The notes: a model not told the origin generated them from the sequence alone. Counted from the first letter of the stretch, positions 1-9,107 are shown. The stretch: 35,464 nt of DNA from Bacteroidales bacterium (GCA_018056955.1 JAGPEQ010000021.1:1-35464); one strand, 5' to 3'. Translations and numbers: made by a program.

Positions 1-11
1 AAGAAACCAAT

Positions 12-629
12 ATGACAAAAATTATTGATTGTCGTGGACAGCTATGCCCTCAGCCACTTATCAATACCAAAAAGGCTCTGAAAGAATCGGTTAAGGATGA
101 AACGATTCAGGTTTTAATAGACAACGCAACATCGTGCCAGAATGTTTCCCGTTTTTTAGCCGATAACGCAATCCCATTTACCGTTGATGAACAGAATGGA
201 CTTTTTACCCTAACAATCAATCCAACTGGTTCGGAATTTAATCCCAAGAAAGAGGCAGAGGAATACTGCGAGATCAGTTTTCCACCCAGAGGCAAAAAAT
301 ACATTGTTGTTCTTACCAGCCATTTAATGGGGAATGGTGACAATGATTTGGGAAAAATTCTCATGAAAGGTTTTTTAAACACTCTACCCAGTCTCGAAGG
401 GCTTCCGGAGGAGATCATCTGTTACAACAGCGCAGTTACACTTGCTGTAAAGGGTAGCGATACTGCTCAGAGCCTAGTAAAACTAATGGAAATGGGTGTT
501 AAAATCACACTTTGCGGAACATGTGTCGATTTCTTTAGTATAAAGGATAAAATTGAGGTGGGAACAATCTCAAATATGCTCTATATTGCTGAAAGGCTTA
601 GCTCAGGAATCCATACTGTTAAACCGTAG
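12..629 (+). CDS. yedF: Selenium metabolism protein YedF (TusA-like plus DsrE-like domains)
   Basis: This 205-residue protein has an N-terminal TusA/SirA-like domain (about residues 1-70) carrying the C12-P-x-P motif expected for a persulfide or perselenide carrier cysteine. The C-terminal DsrE-like half (about 93-205) contains a conserved-looking LCGTC pair, C168 and C171. This two-domain layout, beside selD, fits the YedF family of selenium-using genomes, which is distinct from the single-domain E. coli TusA paralogue of the same name. It probably relays activated selenium or sulfur between the neighbouring desulfurase and SelD in the cytoplasm; the exact transfer step is inferred. Only two bases separate its stop from the desulfurase start, so the four genes are surely one transcript. 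The ATG lies 11 bases from the window edge, and any promoter or earlier operon gene is out of view. Confidence 0.9.
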   Translation: MTKIIDCRGQLCPQPLINTKKALKESVKDETIQVLIDNATSCQNVSRFLADNAIPFTVDEQNGLFTLTINPTGSEFNPKKEAEEYCEISFPPRGKKYIVVLTSHLMGNGDNDLGKILMKGFLNTLPSLEGLPEEIICYNSAVTLAVKGSDTAQSLVKLMEMGVKITLCGTCVDFFSIKDKIEVGTISNMLYIAERLSSGIHTVKP

Positions 630-631
630 TA

Positions 632-1753
632 ATGGCGAACTATTACTTCGATAATTCGGCTACCAGTCACCCTAAGCCACCTGATGTTGCCCAATACATT
701 AATGAGTACCTGAAGCTTGGTGGCACCTATGGACGTAGTGCATACGATAGGGTCATTAATGTTTCTCGGATAGTTGAACATACCCGAATCTTACTCGCCA
801 GGCTATTAGGCACAAGCCTTGCCGAAAATATTGTGTTTACTTACAACGCAACCCATGCACTCAATATTGCCATAAAGGGTTTTTCCTACCGGAAAAAACG
901 AGTACTTATTTCCCCCTTGGAGCATAATGCGGTAACACGCCCTGTGTTTCACCTGCAGAATACTATTGGACTTGAGTTCGATATCATGCCTTACAACCCC
1001 GATGGTTCAATAAATATTGAAGGCCTCAGACAATTGGATCTAAAATCTTACGATTTGTGTATTGTTAACCATGTTAGTAATGTGAATGGGGTTGTACAGC
1101 CTATTGCTGAGTTAAAAGCTCTGCTGGGTGATGTTCCGTTGCTTGTCGATGCAAGTCAGTCTGCTGGGCATATTCCTATTGAGGTGGATACCTGGAACAT
1201 CGATATGCTGGCATTAACTGGGCATAAGGGGTTGATGGGACCAACCGGAACAGGTTGCCTGTTTGTTCGCACCCCCGAAATAATCAACCCGTTAATACAT
1301 GGAGGTACCGGTTCCCGTTCCGATAGCTTTCTGATGCCCGACTTTTTACCCGATAGGTTTGAGGCCGGAACCCCAAATGTTTTGGGTATTTTCGGTTTAT
1401 ATGGAGCCCTATCGGCAAATGTAACCAATAGCTACGAGCGAAAACATTTTATGGACCTACTCGAAAGGGTTGAGCATTTAAGATCATTTAAAGTGTTCCG
1501 ATCCCTTGATGTTAAGCATCAGGCATCGTTATTCTCAATAACTTCCAATAAATACAGCCCTTCAGAACTGTCGGATCAGCTTTTCAAGCGCTACTCCATT
1601 GAAACCCGAAGTGGTCTTCACTGTGCACCGCTTGCGCACCAAACCCTAAGGACGTTCCCTATGGGTACTGTCAGGTTTTCGCTTTCCAAATACCATAATT
1701 CAACCGATTTGAATTACCTTTACTCTGCCCTGAAAGAGCTCGATCATGGATGA
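632..1753 (+). CDS. PLP-dependent cysteine desulfurase / selenocysteine lyase-like protein
   Basis: This class V aminotransferase of 373 residues begins with the typical ANYYFDNSATS segment. The PLP Schiff-base lysine is K199 in TGHKGLMGPTGTG, and a mobile-loop cysteine is C331 in RSGLHCAPLAH, the position of the persulfide-forming cysteine in NifS/SufS-type enzymes. Length and motifs fit the compact cysteine desulfurase family often found beside selD rather than the housekeeping IscS. It would take S from cysteine, or Se from selenocysteine, and leave it on C331. Between yedF and the Se/S carrier gene, its likely acceptors are those proteins, with Se passing to SelD. Whether it prefers selenocysteine cannot be read from the sequence. 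Its 3' end overlaps the next gene by 8 bases, which suggests translational coupling. Confidence 0.9.
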   Translation: MANYYFDNSATSHPKPPDVAQYINEYLKLGGTYGRSAYDRVINVSRIVEHTRILLARLLGTSLAENIVFTYNATHALNIAIKGFSYRKKRVLISPLEHNAVTRPVFHLQNTIGLEFDIMPYNPDGSINIEGLRQLDLKSYDLCIVNHVSNVNGVVQPIAELKALLGDVPLLVDASQSAGHIPIEVDTWNIDMLALTGHKGLMGPTGTGCLFVRTPEIINPLIHGGTGSRSDSFLMPDFLPDRFEAGTPNVLGIFGLYGALSANVTNSYERKHFMDLLERVEHLRSFKVFRSLDVKHQASLFSITSNKYSPSELSDQLFKRYSIETRSGLHCAPLAHQTLRTFPMGTVRFSLSKYHNSTDLNYLYSALKELDHG

Positions 1754-1982
1754 ACGGAAAGGTAAATGTTTACTCCTTTTTCAGAGTATTCATAAGGTAA
1801 TGCAAGCTGAGCATATTATTGTAGGCTTAGGCGTGCAGTATCAAATAATTCCAGTACCCAAGGAGTACAGCTCTGAATGTGGTATGTGTATTGAAATTGA
1901 TTGTTCTGATAGTAATAATCTCTTAGCTGAATTACAACTAAATAGATTATCGTTTAACATAGTAATAGAAGTAGATTCATGA
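1746..1982 (+). CDS. DUF3343 putative Se/S carrier-like protein
   Basis: This small soluble protein of 78 residues has the length and pattern of the DUF3343 (putative Se/S carrier) family: a hydrophobic N-terminal strand, KCLLLFQS, followed later by a C45-x-x-C48 pair in SSECGMC. The cysteines are the probable chalcogen-carrying residues. It starts inside the end of the desulfurase gene, and its TGA overlaps the selD ATG as ATGA, so all three are likely translationally coupled. Known family members sit next to selD or desulfurase genes; the direct carrier role remains a prediction for the family. Its TGA clearly works as a stop, because selD starts in a different frame there. Confidence 0.85.
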   Translation: MDERKGKCLLLFQSIHKVMQAEHIIVGLGVQYQIIPVPKEYSSECGMCIEIDCSDSNNLLAELQLNRLSFNIVIEVDS

Positions 1983-3019
1983 GTACCAATTTCGACTTGT
2001 TAACCACTGTGGAGTACGGTGGCTGTTCGGCTAAGATTCCAGCTTCGGTGCTCGAGTCCATTCTGCTTAACCTGCCCAAAGTGACCGATCCCAATGTATT
2101 GGTAGATATTGATACCCACGACGATGCTGGGGTTTTCAAGATAAATGAGGATTTAGCCCTAATATTCACCACCGATTTTTTCCCACCAGTATGTAGCGAT
2201 CCGTATGAGTATGGACAAATAGCCGCAACCAATTCATTGAGCGATGTTTACGCCATGGGGGGCGAACCTTTCCTTGCGCTAAACATAGCCATGTTCCCTT
2301 CTACTAAAATTCCTTTAGATGCCTACAGGCAAATCCTTGAGGGTGGGGCAAGTGTAGCTCAAAAAGCAAATACAATAATTATTGGTGGTCACACCATCGA
2401 CGACTATCCCCCAAAGTATGGTTTAGCCGTGGTGGGTAGAGTTCATCCTGATAAGGTGATTACCAATGCCGGCTTACAACCCGGCGATGCTTTGATCCTG
2501 ACCAAACCTTTGGGCACTGGTGTAGCGGTAGCCGCTAAGCGCTTAGGAATTGTGTCCGAAGCGGCTTACAGCGAGGCCCTTTTCTGGATGAAACAGCTTA
2601 ACAATACTGCCGCGCAGGTCATGCAAACCGTTGGTGTTAAAGGTGCTACCGATATTACCGGGTTTGGGCTTATTGGCCACGTATACAAAATGGCTAAGGC
2701 AAGCCGCGTTGGTGTTAAGCTTTACACAAGCAAAATACCCCTGCTTCCTGAGGTATATCAGCTTGTGGATGAGGGCTGCATTCCCGGTGCTGCATTCCGT
2801 AATCTCGAGTTTGTAGGCAGCCATCTGACTGGTGACCCAAATGTTGACTACAATATTAAAATGCTTATGTGCGATGCTCAAACGTCGGGTGGAATACTAA
2901 TGGGTGTTAAGCCTGAAAGGGTTAATGAGGCCCTAAGTCTTTTAAAAGAGGCTGGTTTAACTTATTCGGCAATAGTAGGAGAGGTTTTTGAAGGCGATAA
3001 TATTTTGATTACTAGTTAG
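1979..3019 (+). CDS. selD: Selenide, water dikinase (selenophosphate synthetase)
   Basis: SelD makes selenophosphate, AMP and phosphate from selenide and ATP; selenophosphate is the selenium donor for selenocysteine, selenouridine and selenium cofactors. At 346 residues it has normal family length. The catalytic N-terminal loop reads YGGCSAK, giving C16 and K19 at the positions of E. coli Cys17 and Lys20, so this is the cysteine form and not a selenoprotein. Downstream are the acidic VDIDTHDDAG region, TTDFFPP and the NSLSDVYAMGG signature of the AIRS-like ATP-binding fold, with a glycine-rich TSGGILM segment near the end. It is the last gene of the operon and its start overlaps the preceding stop. 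No selA, selB or mnmH lies in the window, so the fate of the selenophosphate is not shown. Confidence 0.97.
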   Translation: MSTNFDLLTTVEYGGCSAKIPASVLESILLNLPKVTDPNVLVDIDTHDDAGVFKINEDLALIFTTDFFPPVCSDPYEYGQIAATNSLSDVYAMGGEPFLALNIAMFPSTKIPLDAYRQILEGGASVAQKANTIIIGGHTIDDYPPKYGLAVVGRVHPDKVITNAGLQPGDALILTKPLGTGVAVAAKRLGIVSEAAYSEALFWMKQLNNTAAQVMQTVGVKGATDITGFGLIGHVYKMAKASRVGVKLYTSKIPLLPEVYQLVDEGCIPGAAFRNLEFVGSHLTGDPNVDYNIKMLMCDAQTSGGILMGVKPERVNEALSLLKEAGLTYSAIVGEVFEGDNILITS

Positions 3020-3025
3020 ATATTG

Positions 3026-3057
3026 TTGTTTCTGGAATTGATATGTTAATATTTTTG
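3026..3057 (+). promoter_or_regulatory. Candidate Bacteroidota-type promoter for the two-repeat protein
   Basis: TTG at 3026-3028 is followed after 21 bases by TATTTTTG at 3050-3057, matching the Bacteroidota -33/-7 pattern TTG-N19-21-TAnnTTTG. It lies in the gap after selD and would give a leader of about 70 bases before the ATG at 3131, separating this gene from the selenium operon. The region is AT-rich, so a chance match is possible. Confidence 0.45.
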
Positions 3058-3130
3058 AATCAAACTTTAATTTTATCATTCTTATCAATTATTTTACGAT
3101 AATTCATTGTAAAACAACATACTGTTTTTT

Positions 3131-4024
3131 ATGATTTTTAGGGAAGGGGAGTGGTATAATTTTAAGATTACTAAAGTAATTGATGTGCCTGGAGGCGGCA
3201 AGCAATTCGTTCTTTCCCATGAATCGGGCAAAAAATTGCTATTGCCGGCTCAATATTATGATAAGTACAATATAGCAGAAAACTCTACCATTCAATGCAG
3301 GATAGATAAGATAAACTGCACGGGTCAAATTTTTATTGAGCCAGCGCATCCGGTTTACAAAACCGGGGGTACATATACTTTTAAGATTAAACATATTGGC
3401 GATACTGCAATTGAGGAGGTGCAGAGTATAATTGTATGCGATATTTTTGGTAATGAAATAGAAGTTTTAGCTCCTAAAGGGACCATTGATGATAGACAAG
3501 AGGAGGTAAAGCTTAAAGTGCTTAGTGTTAAAAAGGGTGTTCCTATCCTTTCAGCAATTGCTAAATGGGACATTTGCCCCGATACCTTAAGTAATGGACA
3601 GGAGATATTGCTTTTTCTAAGTAAGGTAGTAGTTATTCAGAACGAGGAGTATTACCTGCTAAAATCAAAATCGAATTGTATAGCCTTGCTAAAGGTAAAG
3701 CACTATAAACACTATGGTTTCAAAGAAGGGATTCCTATTGTTGCCAGATATAGAGGTACTGATAACAGAGGATTTTTGATGATTGACCCAGAACATCCAT
3801 ACTATAAGGTGGGTGGAGTATATCAATTTGAGATTGCAGCAATTGAAGAGGATTATAGTAATGAACTAGGTAGTAGTAGGGTTGCGGTAGTGTATGATAA
3901 ATTTGGCATGAAGTGTGGCTTACAAATTGAGAATGCCTCATCGTTCAGTGTAGGAAAAAGCGTTAGTTGCAAAGTTATAGGGTACAAAAAAGGACGACCT
4001 CTACTCGAAATCGTCCGCATGTAG
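3131..4024 (+). CDS. Uncharacterised protein with two internal repeats (beta-rich, OB-fold-like)
   Basis: I do not recognise a named family. The 297-residue protein has no signal peptide or membrane segment and is rich in beta-forming residues. It contains two copies of a unit of about 150 residues. Copy 1 has FIEPAHPVYKTGGTYTFKI (68-86) and ends with VLSVKKGVPIL (130-140). Copy 2 has MIDPEHPYYKVGGVYQFEI (217-235) and ends with VIGYKKGRPLL (282-292), an offset of about 150 throughout. Short strands with a GxP turn near the end of each unit suggest tandem OB/S1-like nucleic-acid-binding domains; that is an inference from pattern. It follows the selenium operon with a 111-base gap and its own candidate promoter, so a selenium role is not implied. 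Its 3' end converges on the small acidic protein gene 15 bases away. Confidence 0.8.
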   Translation: MIFREGEWYNFKITKVIDVPGGGKQFVLSHESGKKLLLPAQYYDKYNIAENSTIQCRIDKINCTGQIFIEPAHPVYKTGGTYTFKIKHIGDTAIEEVQSIIVCDIFGNEIEVLAPKGTIDDRQEEVKLKVLSVKKGVPILSAIAKWDICPDTLSNGQEILLFLSKVVVIQNEEYYLLKSKSNCIALLKVKHYKHYGFKEGIPIVARYRGTDNRGFLMIDPEHPYYKVGGVYQFEIAAIEEDYSNELGSSRVAVVYDKFGMKCGLQIENASSFSVGKSVSCKVIGYKKGRPLLEIVRM

Positions 4025-4039
4025 CTTAAATTAAGAAAA

Positions 4040-4369
4040 TTACTCGTCGGCTATCTCCTCAGCAGGCTCCTCATCGCTAATATCATCAGGGAATTCATCG
4101 CCCTCGGTTCCGATGGTATCATCGGTCAAGCTGCCGAAAAATTCCTTCTCCTCATCCTCATCCTTTATCTTTGTGTCAATTTTTACTGGTACCTTTACCA
4201 GGTAAATGGCATCCTCGGTTTCAAGGGTAACGGCATGGAAAAAATCGCCATTTGGCTTCTCAACCTTGAAAACAAAGTCCTGATACCCATGGGGGTATCT
4301 TTCCTTGAATATTTTTAAAAGCTCAGGAGACAAATTGCTAAGACTTACTGCTGCTCTTTTCTTACTCAT
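4040..4369 (-). CDS. Small conserved hypothetical protein with acidic tail
   Basis: This 109-residue protein starts MSKKRAAVSLSNLSPE. It has a basic N-terminus, a central globular part (about 10-70, with ERYPHGYQD and KPNGDFFHAVTLET) and a very acidic C-terminal tail rich in Asp and Glu (about 75-109). I believe similar small proteins are common in Bacteroidota, but I cannot name a function. The same frame stays open further upstream to 4696, but that extension is antisense to the thioredoxin gene and looks like an artefact; the AT-rich gap just upstream of 4369 is where a promoter would be expected. A weak minus-strand element there (TATAATTG at 4390-4397 with TTG 18 bases upstream) agrees with the 4369 start. 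Confidence 0.75.
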   Translation of the reverse strand: MSKKRAAVSLSNLSPELLKIFKERYPHGYQDFVFKVEKPNGDFFHAVTLETEDAIYLVKVPVKIDTKIKDEDEEKEFFGSLTDDTIGTEGDEFPDDISDEEPAEEIADE

Positions 4370-4493
4370 AAATCGCTTAAAATTTTCCGCAATTATAGTG
4401 CAAAAAAAGAAATTGCAAGGGGAGTTGTGAATATTTTTTTCAAAAAATATTATATAACACAATATCAGAGTGTTAAAATAGGATTTTTTGCTT

Positions 4494-4527
4494 TTGAATA
4501 TCCGATTCCAATATCTTAATATCTTTG
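4494..4527 (+). promoter_or_regulatory. Candidate promoter of the thioredoxin-fold gene
   Basis: TATCTTTG at 4520-4527 is an exact match to the Bacteroidota -7 element TAnnTTTG, with TTG at 4494-4496, 23 bases upstream (slightly longer than usual). It lies about 20 bases before the ATG at 4548 and inside the longer open frame starting at 4488, so it supports 4548 as the true start. Confidence 0.55.
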
Positions 4528-4547
4528 AGTGTTCTAAATTAAATACT

Positions 4548-5012
4548 ATGAAACGATTGTTGCTACTAAATCTATTAATTTTATTGGGATTGATGGCTAA
4601 CGCCCAGGTAAACATATATAATCCCAATGCCGACGCTAAGGCTGAAATTGCAGCCGCAATTAACAAAGCAAAGCAGGAAAATAAGCATGTTTTCATTCAA
4701 ATTGGAGGCAATTGGTGTCCATGGTGCGTTAAGCTCCATAATTTTATGAACGCAGATTCAACTATATCCGAAATCCTAACCAAAAACTACGTTGTGGTTA
4801 AGGTTAACTACAGCAAGGAAAATAAAAATTTAGATGTTCTTGAAAAGCTTGAAAAGCCACAGCGTTTTGGTTTTCCTGTTCTTGTGATTTTAAATTCCAA
4901 TGGAAACAGAATACACACTCAGGATTCGGGTTTGCTAGAGTCCGGCGATGGTTACGACCGAAAGAAAGTTCTGAATTTCCTTAAGAACTGGACTCCAGAA
5001 GCACTTAAATAA
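4548..5012 (+). CDS. Secreted thioredoxin-fold protein
   Basis: The 154-residue product starts MKRLLLLNLLILLGLMANAQ, a clear signal peptide likely cleaved near A19-Q20. The mature part is a single thioredoxin-like domain with a C57-P-W-C60 active site in GGNWCPWC and the cis-proline P110 in GFPVLV. The layout resembles the Thioredoxin_7/DsbD-gamma-like group. It probably acts in the periplasm as a thiol-disulfide reductase or exchange protein; its partner is unknown, since no DsbD/CcdA-like membrane donor is encoded nearby. The frame is open 20 codons further upstream, but the signal peptide and the promoter at 4494-4527 both favour this start. It converges on the TPR gene across a shared terminator. 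Confidence 0.88.
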   Translation: MKRLLLLNLLILLGLMANAQVNIYNPNADAKAEIAAAINKAKQENKHVFIQIGGNWCPWCVKLHNFMNADSTISEILTKNYVVVKVNYSKENKNLDVLEKLEKPQRFGFPVLVILNSNGNRIHTQDSGLLESGDGYDRKKVLNFLKNWTPEALK

Positions 5013-5054
5013 AAGTCATATAATTAATATTATGTTAAGTAATATGCTTTAAAT

Positions 5055-5080
5055 AAAAGCCCCACTTCGGGGCTTTTATT
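5055..5080. terminator. Bidirectional intrinsic terminator between trx-like and TPR genes
   Basis: AAAAGCCCC at 5055-5063 pairs perfectly with GGGGCTTTT at 5069-5077 around a five-base loop, giving A/T tracts on both sides. It sits between two convergent genes and can serve both. Confidence 0.9.
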
Positions 5081-5092
5081 AATTTATCAGAA

Positions 5093-6400
5093 TTACATCT
5101 GTTTTGCCTTTTCGTTGAATTCATTGTACTTATCCAACATTTCCTGGCTCTCGTTACGGAAACGGAAATAGATATTTTTCAAAGCTTCAACAGCTTCCTT
5201 GCTATTGGGATTTACTTTATATGCTTGTTCCATGTAAGGCATTGAGTTCTTAAATTCTGCATTAGCCTTTTCCATAAGAGCATCGTATTTATCAAGTTCA
5301 CGAGCAGGAACCTTATTGGCTTCCTCTATGTACTTTACACCTTTATTGAAGTAAAGCGCACCAATATTGTAGTAAGCATCAAAGAAATTAGGATCGATCT
5401 CAATAGCTTTTTTGTAGGCTTCCAGAGCATTTTCGCCATCTCCCAGCCTATCGTACAATGTACCCTTTGCAAAGTAAAGCGATGAGTTGTTTGGCTCGGT
5501 TTCAATTGCCTTATCAATGTATACAAGAATCTTAGTAGGATCTTCCTGTTTATCGATATAGTAGGAAATTAGAGAGAATAATACGTTTGTGTTTTTGGGA
5601 TACTTTATGAAACCTTCCTCTAGGTATTTTAGACCTTCATCGCCTTTATTCAGGTTCTTGTAGGCATCAAATATATTAAAGTAAACAGCACCATCATTGG
5701 TAAAACCAAGTTCAATGGATTTCTGGTAGTATGGAATTGATTCCTCAAGTAATCCGGCAAGTTGAGCTGATAAACCTGCATAGTAATAAATTGCAGTGTC
5801 TTTCTGGTTGAGAATAGGAAGTGTACCAATCTCTATAACCTTTTTGAAGGATTCAAAGGCACCCTTGTAATCTTTTAGAGTATACTGGTTTGAACCTTCG
5901 TTAACGTATAGACCTTTTAGTTTTACAAGGTTTTCTTGCAATTTCTTGGTGCTCTTACCCTTGGTGTTGATCTCAATTGCTTTCAGGAAACTTTCAAGGG
6001 CCAAATCCAAAGGTTTATCAATAACGGGCTTAGTAACCTCCCAGCGTTCAAGTTGACCGTTGTTAAAGTAGAAGTTAACCCTTTCCATAACATACTTATC
6101 GAGTTGAACCCCATCAACTTCTACTTTTTCCTGCTGTATGGGTTTTCCTACAACAAGCATAAATGTATTTGGATCCATTCCAACGTATGCCCTGAGGATT
6201 TGAGCATCAAAAAGGTCTATCATAAGCTCACCCCTTTTAATCCATGTGGCATCCTTGGTATTCTTTTTGGGATCCTGGATTTCGGCGTTGCTTTTTTCAA
6301 CCTTTTTGGCATACTGATCGAAATTGATTTCCTTGCTGGTTTGCGCTGTTACCATTACAGCAACAAAGAGCATTGAAATTAAAATTGTTAGTCGTTTCAT
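5093..6400 (-). CDS. Secreted tetratricopeptide repeat protein
   Basis: This 435-residue protein has a signal peptide, MKRLTILISMLFVAVMVTAQ, and no lipobox, so a periplasmic location is likely. Residues about 25-150 form a Bacteroidota-type N-terminal region without an obvious fold name. From about 155 to the end there are at least five TPR units, the clearest being SSLYFAKGTLYDRLGDGENA and the AYYNIGALYFNKG unit that follows; the last 60 residues are helical and charged. TPR domains bind proteins, and no enzymatic motif is visible. It starts 20 bases after the gyrA stop on the same strand, so it may be transcribed with gyrA, although a functional link with gyrase is not evident. Confidence 0.88.
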   Translation of the reverse strand: MKRLTILISMLFVAVMVTAQTSKEINFDQYAKKVEKSNAEIQDPKKNTKDATWIKRGELMIDLFDAQILRAYVGMDPNTFMLVVGKPIQQEKVEVDGVQLDKYVMERVNFYFNNGQLERWEVTKPVIDKPLDLALESFLKAIEINTKGKSTKKLQENLVKLKGLYVNEGSNQYTLKDYKGAFESFKKVIEIGTLPILNQKDTAIYYYAGLSAQLAGLLEESIPYYQKSIELGFTNDGAVYFNIFDAYKNLNKGDEGLKYLEEGFIKYPKNTNVLFSLISYYIDKQEDPTKILVYIDKAIETEPNNSSLYFAKGTLYDRLGDGENALEAYKKAIEIDPNFFDAYYNIGALYFNKGVKYIEEANKVPARELDKYDALMEKANAEFKNSMPYMEQAYKVNPNSKEAVEALKNIYFRFRNESQEMLDKYNEFNEKAKQM

Positions 6401-6420
6401 AAGATAATTGTTAAATTAAG

Positions 6421-8919
6421 TTACTCGTTTACTGATTCGTCGTTATCAATGGTTTCTTGTTGATCAATATTTTCTTCATCGCTTGCCTCCACATTGGCTA
6501 TGGCCGCAATGGAATCGTTTTTCCTGAGGTTAATTAGTTTAACACCCTGTGCTGTTCTGCCAATAACTCGAAGTTCTTTGGCACTCAATCGGATGGTTAA
6601 ACCGCTCTTGTTAATAATCATTATATCGTTATTGTCGTCAACGGCTTTAATGCTTATAAGTTTACCTGTTTTTGGTGTAATAGTTATTGTTTTAACACCT
6701 TTTCCACCTCTACCGGTAACTCGGTAATCGTCAAGTTTAGAACGTTTACCATAACCGTTTTCTGCTACAACCAGTATATCCTTGTTTTCATTTTCTTCAA
6801 CACAAATCATGCCAATAATGGAATCGCCCTGTGCTAGGTTCATTCCCCTAACGCCACTTCCGGTTCTACCTATTGGACGTACAAGTTTTTCGTGGAAACG
6901 AATGGCTTTTCCTTCGCGAGCAGCTAGGATGATTTGCTTGTTACCATTGGTTAGGCATGCCTCTATAAGCTGATCGCCCTTTTTGATGGTAATTGCCATT
7001 ACTCCACTCTGTCGTGGACGGCTATACGCCTCTAGCGATGTCTTTTTAATTATGCCATTCCTTGTGCAAAGAACAATATAGTTATTATTCAGGTACTCAG
7101 GGTCGGTTAATGTTTTAACATTAATGTATGCACGTATTGTGTCGTCGTTCTCAATGTTAATAAGGTTCTGGATAGCCCTGCCCTTTGAAGCCTTGTTACC
7201 TTCAGGTATTTCGTACACTTTTAACCAGTAACACTTGCCTTTTTCAGTGAAGAAAAGCATGGTGTTATGCATGGATGCTACATAGATATGCTCAATGAAA
7301 TCCTCATCGCGGGTTGTGCTACCTTTTGAGCCTACTCCCCCCCTGGATTGAAGCTTGTATTCATACAGTGGAGTACGCTTGATATAACCCATGTGGGAAA
7401 TGGTGATAACCACTTCCTCGTCGGCATAAAAATCTTCGGGGTTGAACTCCTCAGCATCAGGCACAATCTCAGTTTTACGATTATCGCCATACTTTTCCTT
7501 CATCTCGATCATCTCATCCTTGATGATCTTTTTCTGAAGGTTTTCATCCTCTAGAACCTGTTTGAGATAAGCAATTTGCTTTAGTAGTTCCTCATATTCC
7601 TGCTTAACCTTTTCACGCTCAAGCCCGGTAAGGCTCCTTAAGCGCATATCGATGATAGCTTGGGCTTGAACTTCGCTAAGACCAAACCTTTCCATAAGCT
7701 TTTCCTTGGCCTCGTTAGGCGAAGAAGCAGCACGTATAAGGTTAATCACCTCATCGATATGGTCAATAGCTATTAGTAATCCTTCCAGGATATGGGCCCG
7801 TTTTTGAGCTTCATCTAGCTCATATTGAGTACGGCGCAGGATAATGCTATGCCTGTGCTTAATGAACTGTACTATTAAATCCTTCAGGTTAAGCTGCTTG
7901 GGGCGTCCATCCACCAAAGCAATATTGTTGATAGCAAAAGAGGATTGCAGCTGTGTGTGCTTAAACAAATTGTTTAACACAACATTGGCAACAGCCTCTT
8001 TTTTAAGGATTATTACAACTCGAGTTCCTTGCCTGTCGGATTCATCGTTAATATAGCTGATACCCTCAATTTTCTTATCGTTAATAAGGTCGGCAATCTT
8101 TTTAATCATTTCGGCCTTATTCACCATATAGGGTATTTCCGTAACAATAATCTTGGAGCGCCCGGATTCGGTTTGTTCAATTTCCGTTCTGGAGCGGATC
8201 ACCACCCTACCCTTTCCGGAAAGGTATGCTTCCTTAACTCCCTGATAACCATATATTATACCACCTGTTGGGAAATCGGGTCCTTTAACATATTTAAGCA
8301 GTTCATCTATGGTGATCTCGGGGTTATCCACAGTGGCACAAATGGCGTCAACAATCTCGCAGAGGTTGTGGGGAGGCATGTTGGTGGCCATCCCTACGGC
8401 TATACCTGATGTGCCGTTGACCAGAAGAAGGGGTATTTTGGTAGGAAGCACCGTGGGTTCTTCCAGGGTATCGTCGAAGTTTAGCTTAAAGTCAACGGTA
8501 TTCTTGTCGATATCGGCAAGTGTCTCCTCTGCAATTCTGGTTAGCCTAGCCTCCGTGTAACGCATAGCTGCGGGACTATCGCCGTCAACTGATCCAAAGT
8601 TACCCTGTCCATCAACCAGCGGGTAGCGCATTGCCCAATCCTGCGCCATGCGAACCATTGCCTCATAAACCGAGGAGTCGCCATGAGGGTGGTACTTACC
8701 CAGGACCTCACCCACGATACGTGCCGATTTCTTGAATGGTTTACCTGCATTGAGCCCCAGATCGGCCATTCCGAAAAGAACCCTTCTGTGAACGGGTTTT
8801 AAACCGTCACGCACATCGGGTAATGCTCTCGATACTATCACCGACATTGAATAGTCAATGTACGATGATTTCATTTCCTCCTCAATGTTGATCTGTATAA
8901 TCCTTTCACCCTCAGACAT
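6421..8919 (-). CDS. gyrA: DNA gyrase subunit A
   Basis: This is the breakage-reunion subunit of the A2B2 type II topoisomerase that introduces negative supercoils. The 832-residue protein shows the N-terminal signature [20 protein letters not shown], the quinolone-region [19 protein letters not shown], and the catalytic tyrosine Y121 in [10 protein letters not shown]. The C-terminal beta-pinwheel carries a GyrA box in [11 protein letters not shown], which favours gyrase over ParC. At the main quinolone-resistance positions it has S82 (E. coli Ser83) and E86 (E. coli Asp87), a Ser/acidic pair as in typical susceptible enzymes. The C-terminus ends in a short acidic tail. gyrB is not in the window. 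The 188-base gap to clpC is AT-rich and must hold divergent promoters; I see no convincing consensus there. Confidence 0.98.
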   Translation of the reverse strand: MSEGERIIQINIEEEMKSSYIDYSMSVIVSRALPDVRDGLKPVHRRVLFGMADLGLNAGKPFKKSARIVGEVLGKYHPHGDSSVYEAMVRMAQDWAMRYPLVDGQGNFGSVDGDSPAAMRYTEARLTRIAEETLADIDKNTVDFKLNFDDTLEEPTVLPTKIPLLLVNGTSGIAVGMATNMPPHNLCEIVDAICATVDNPEITIDELLKYVKGPDFPTGGIIYGYQGVKEAYLSGKGRVVIRSRTEIEQTESGRSKIIVTEIPYMVNKAEMIKKIADLINDKKIEGISYINDESDRQGTRVVIILKKEAVANVVLNNLFKHTQLQSSFAINNIALVDGRPKQLNLKDLIVQFIKHRHSIILRRTQYELDEAQKRAHILEGLLIAIDHIDEVINLIRAASSPNEAKEKLMERFGLSEVQAQAIIDMRLRSLTGLEREKVKQEYEELLKQIAYLKQVLEDENLQKKIIKDEMIEMKEKYGDNRKTEIVPDAEEFNPEDFYADEEVVITISHMGYIKRTPLYEYKLQSRGGVGSKGSTTRDEDFIEHIYVASMHNTMLFFTEKGKCYWLKVYEIPEGNKASKGRAIQNLINIENDDTIRAYINVKTLTDPEYLNNNYIVLCTRNGIIKKTSLEAYSRPRQSGVMAITIKKGDQLIEACLTNGNKQIILAAREGKAIRFHEKLVRPIGRTGSGVRGMNLAQGDSIIGMICVEENENKDILVVAENGYGKRSKLDDYRVTGRGGKGVKTITITPKTGKLISIKAVDDNNDIMIINKSGLTIRLSAKELRVIGRTAQGVKLINLRKNDSIAAIANVEASDEENIDQQETIDNDESVNE

Positions 8920-9107
8920 ATAATAAAAGCTTAAAAAGTCATTTTTTACTTCAGAAATAACGTGCTAAGATAGCTATTTAAGCGTAAAAAAAAGAATGGT
9001 TAATGATGTTGTTCATTATTTATTAAAAAAATACTAAATTTATTAACAAAAGCATTGTTGTTACGTTTATGTCTATTACTTTAGTAAAAGTTTTTGGAGA
9101 AGTATTT

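Noticed and set aside
4488..4547. Longer start for the thioredoxin-fold protein
   Set aside because: It would bury the signal peptide behind 20 residues and place the candidate -7 element inside the coding region.
4370..4696. N-terminal extension of the small acidic protein, giving 218 residues
   Set aside because: The extra part is antisense to the thioredoxin-fold gene and covers the divergent promoter region; the MSKKRAA start at 4369 gives a coherent small protein.
8920..9107. Clear divergent promoters between gyrA and clpC
   Set aside because: Only weak partial matches such as a minus-strand TATCTTAG were seen, with no partner element at the right spacing.
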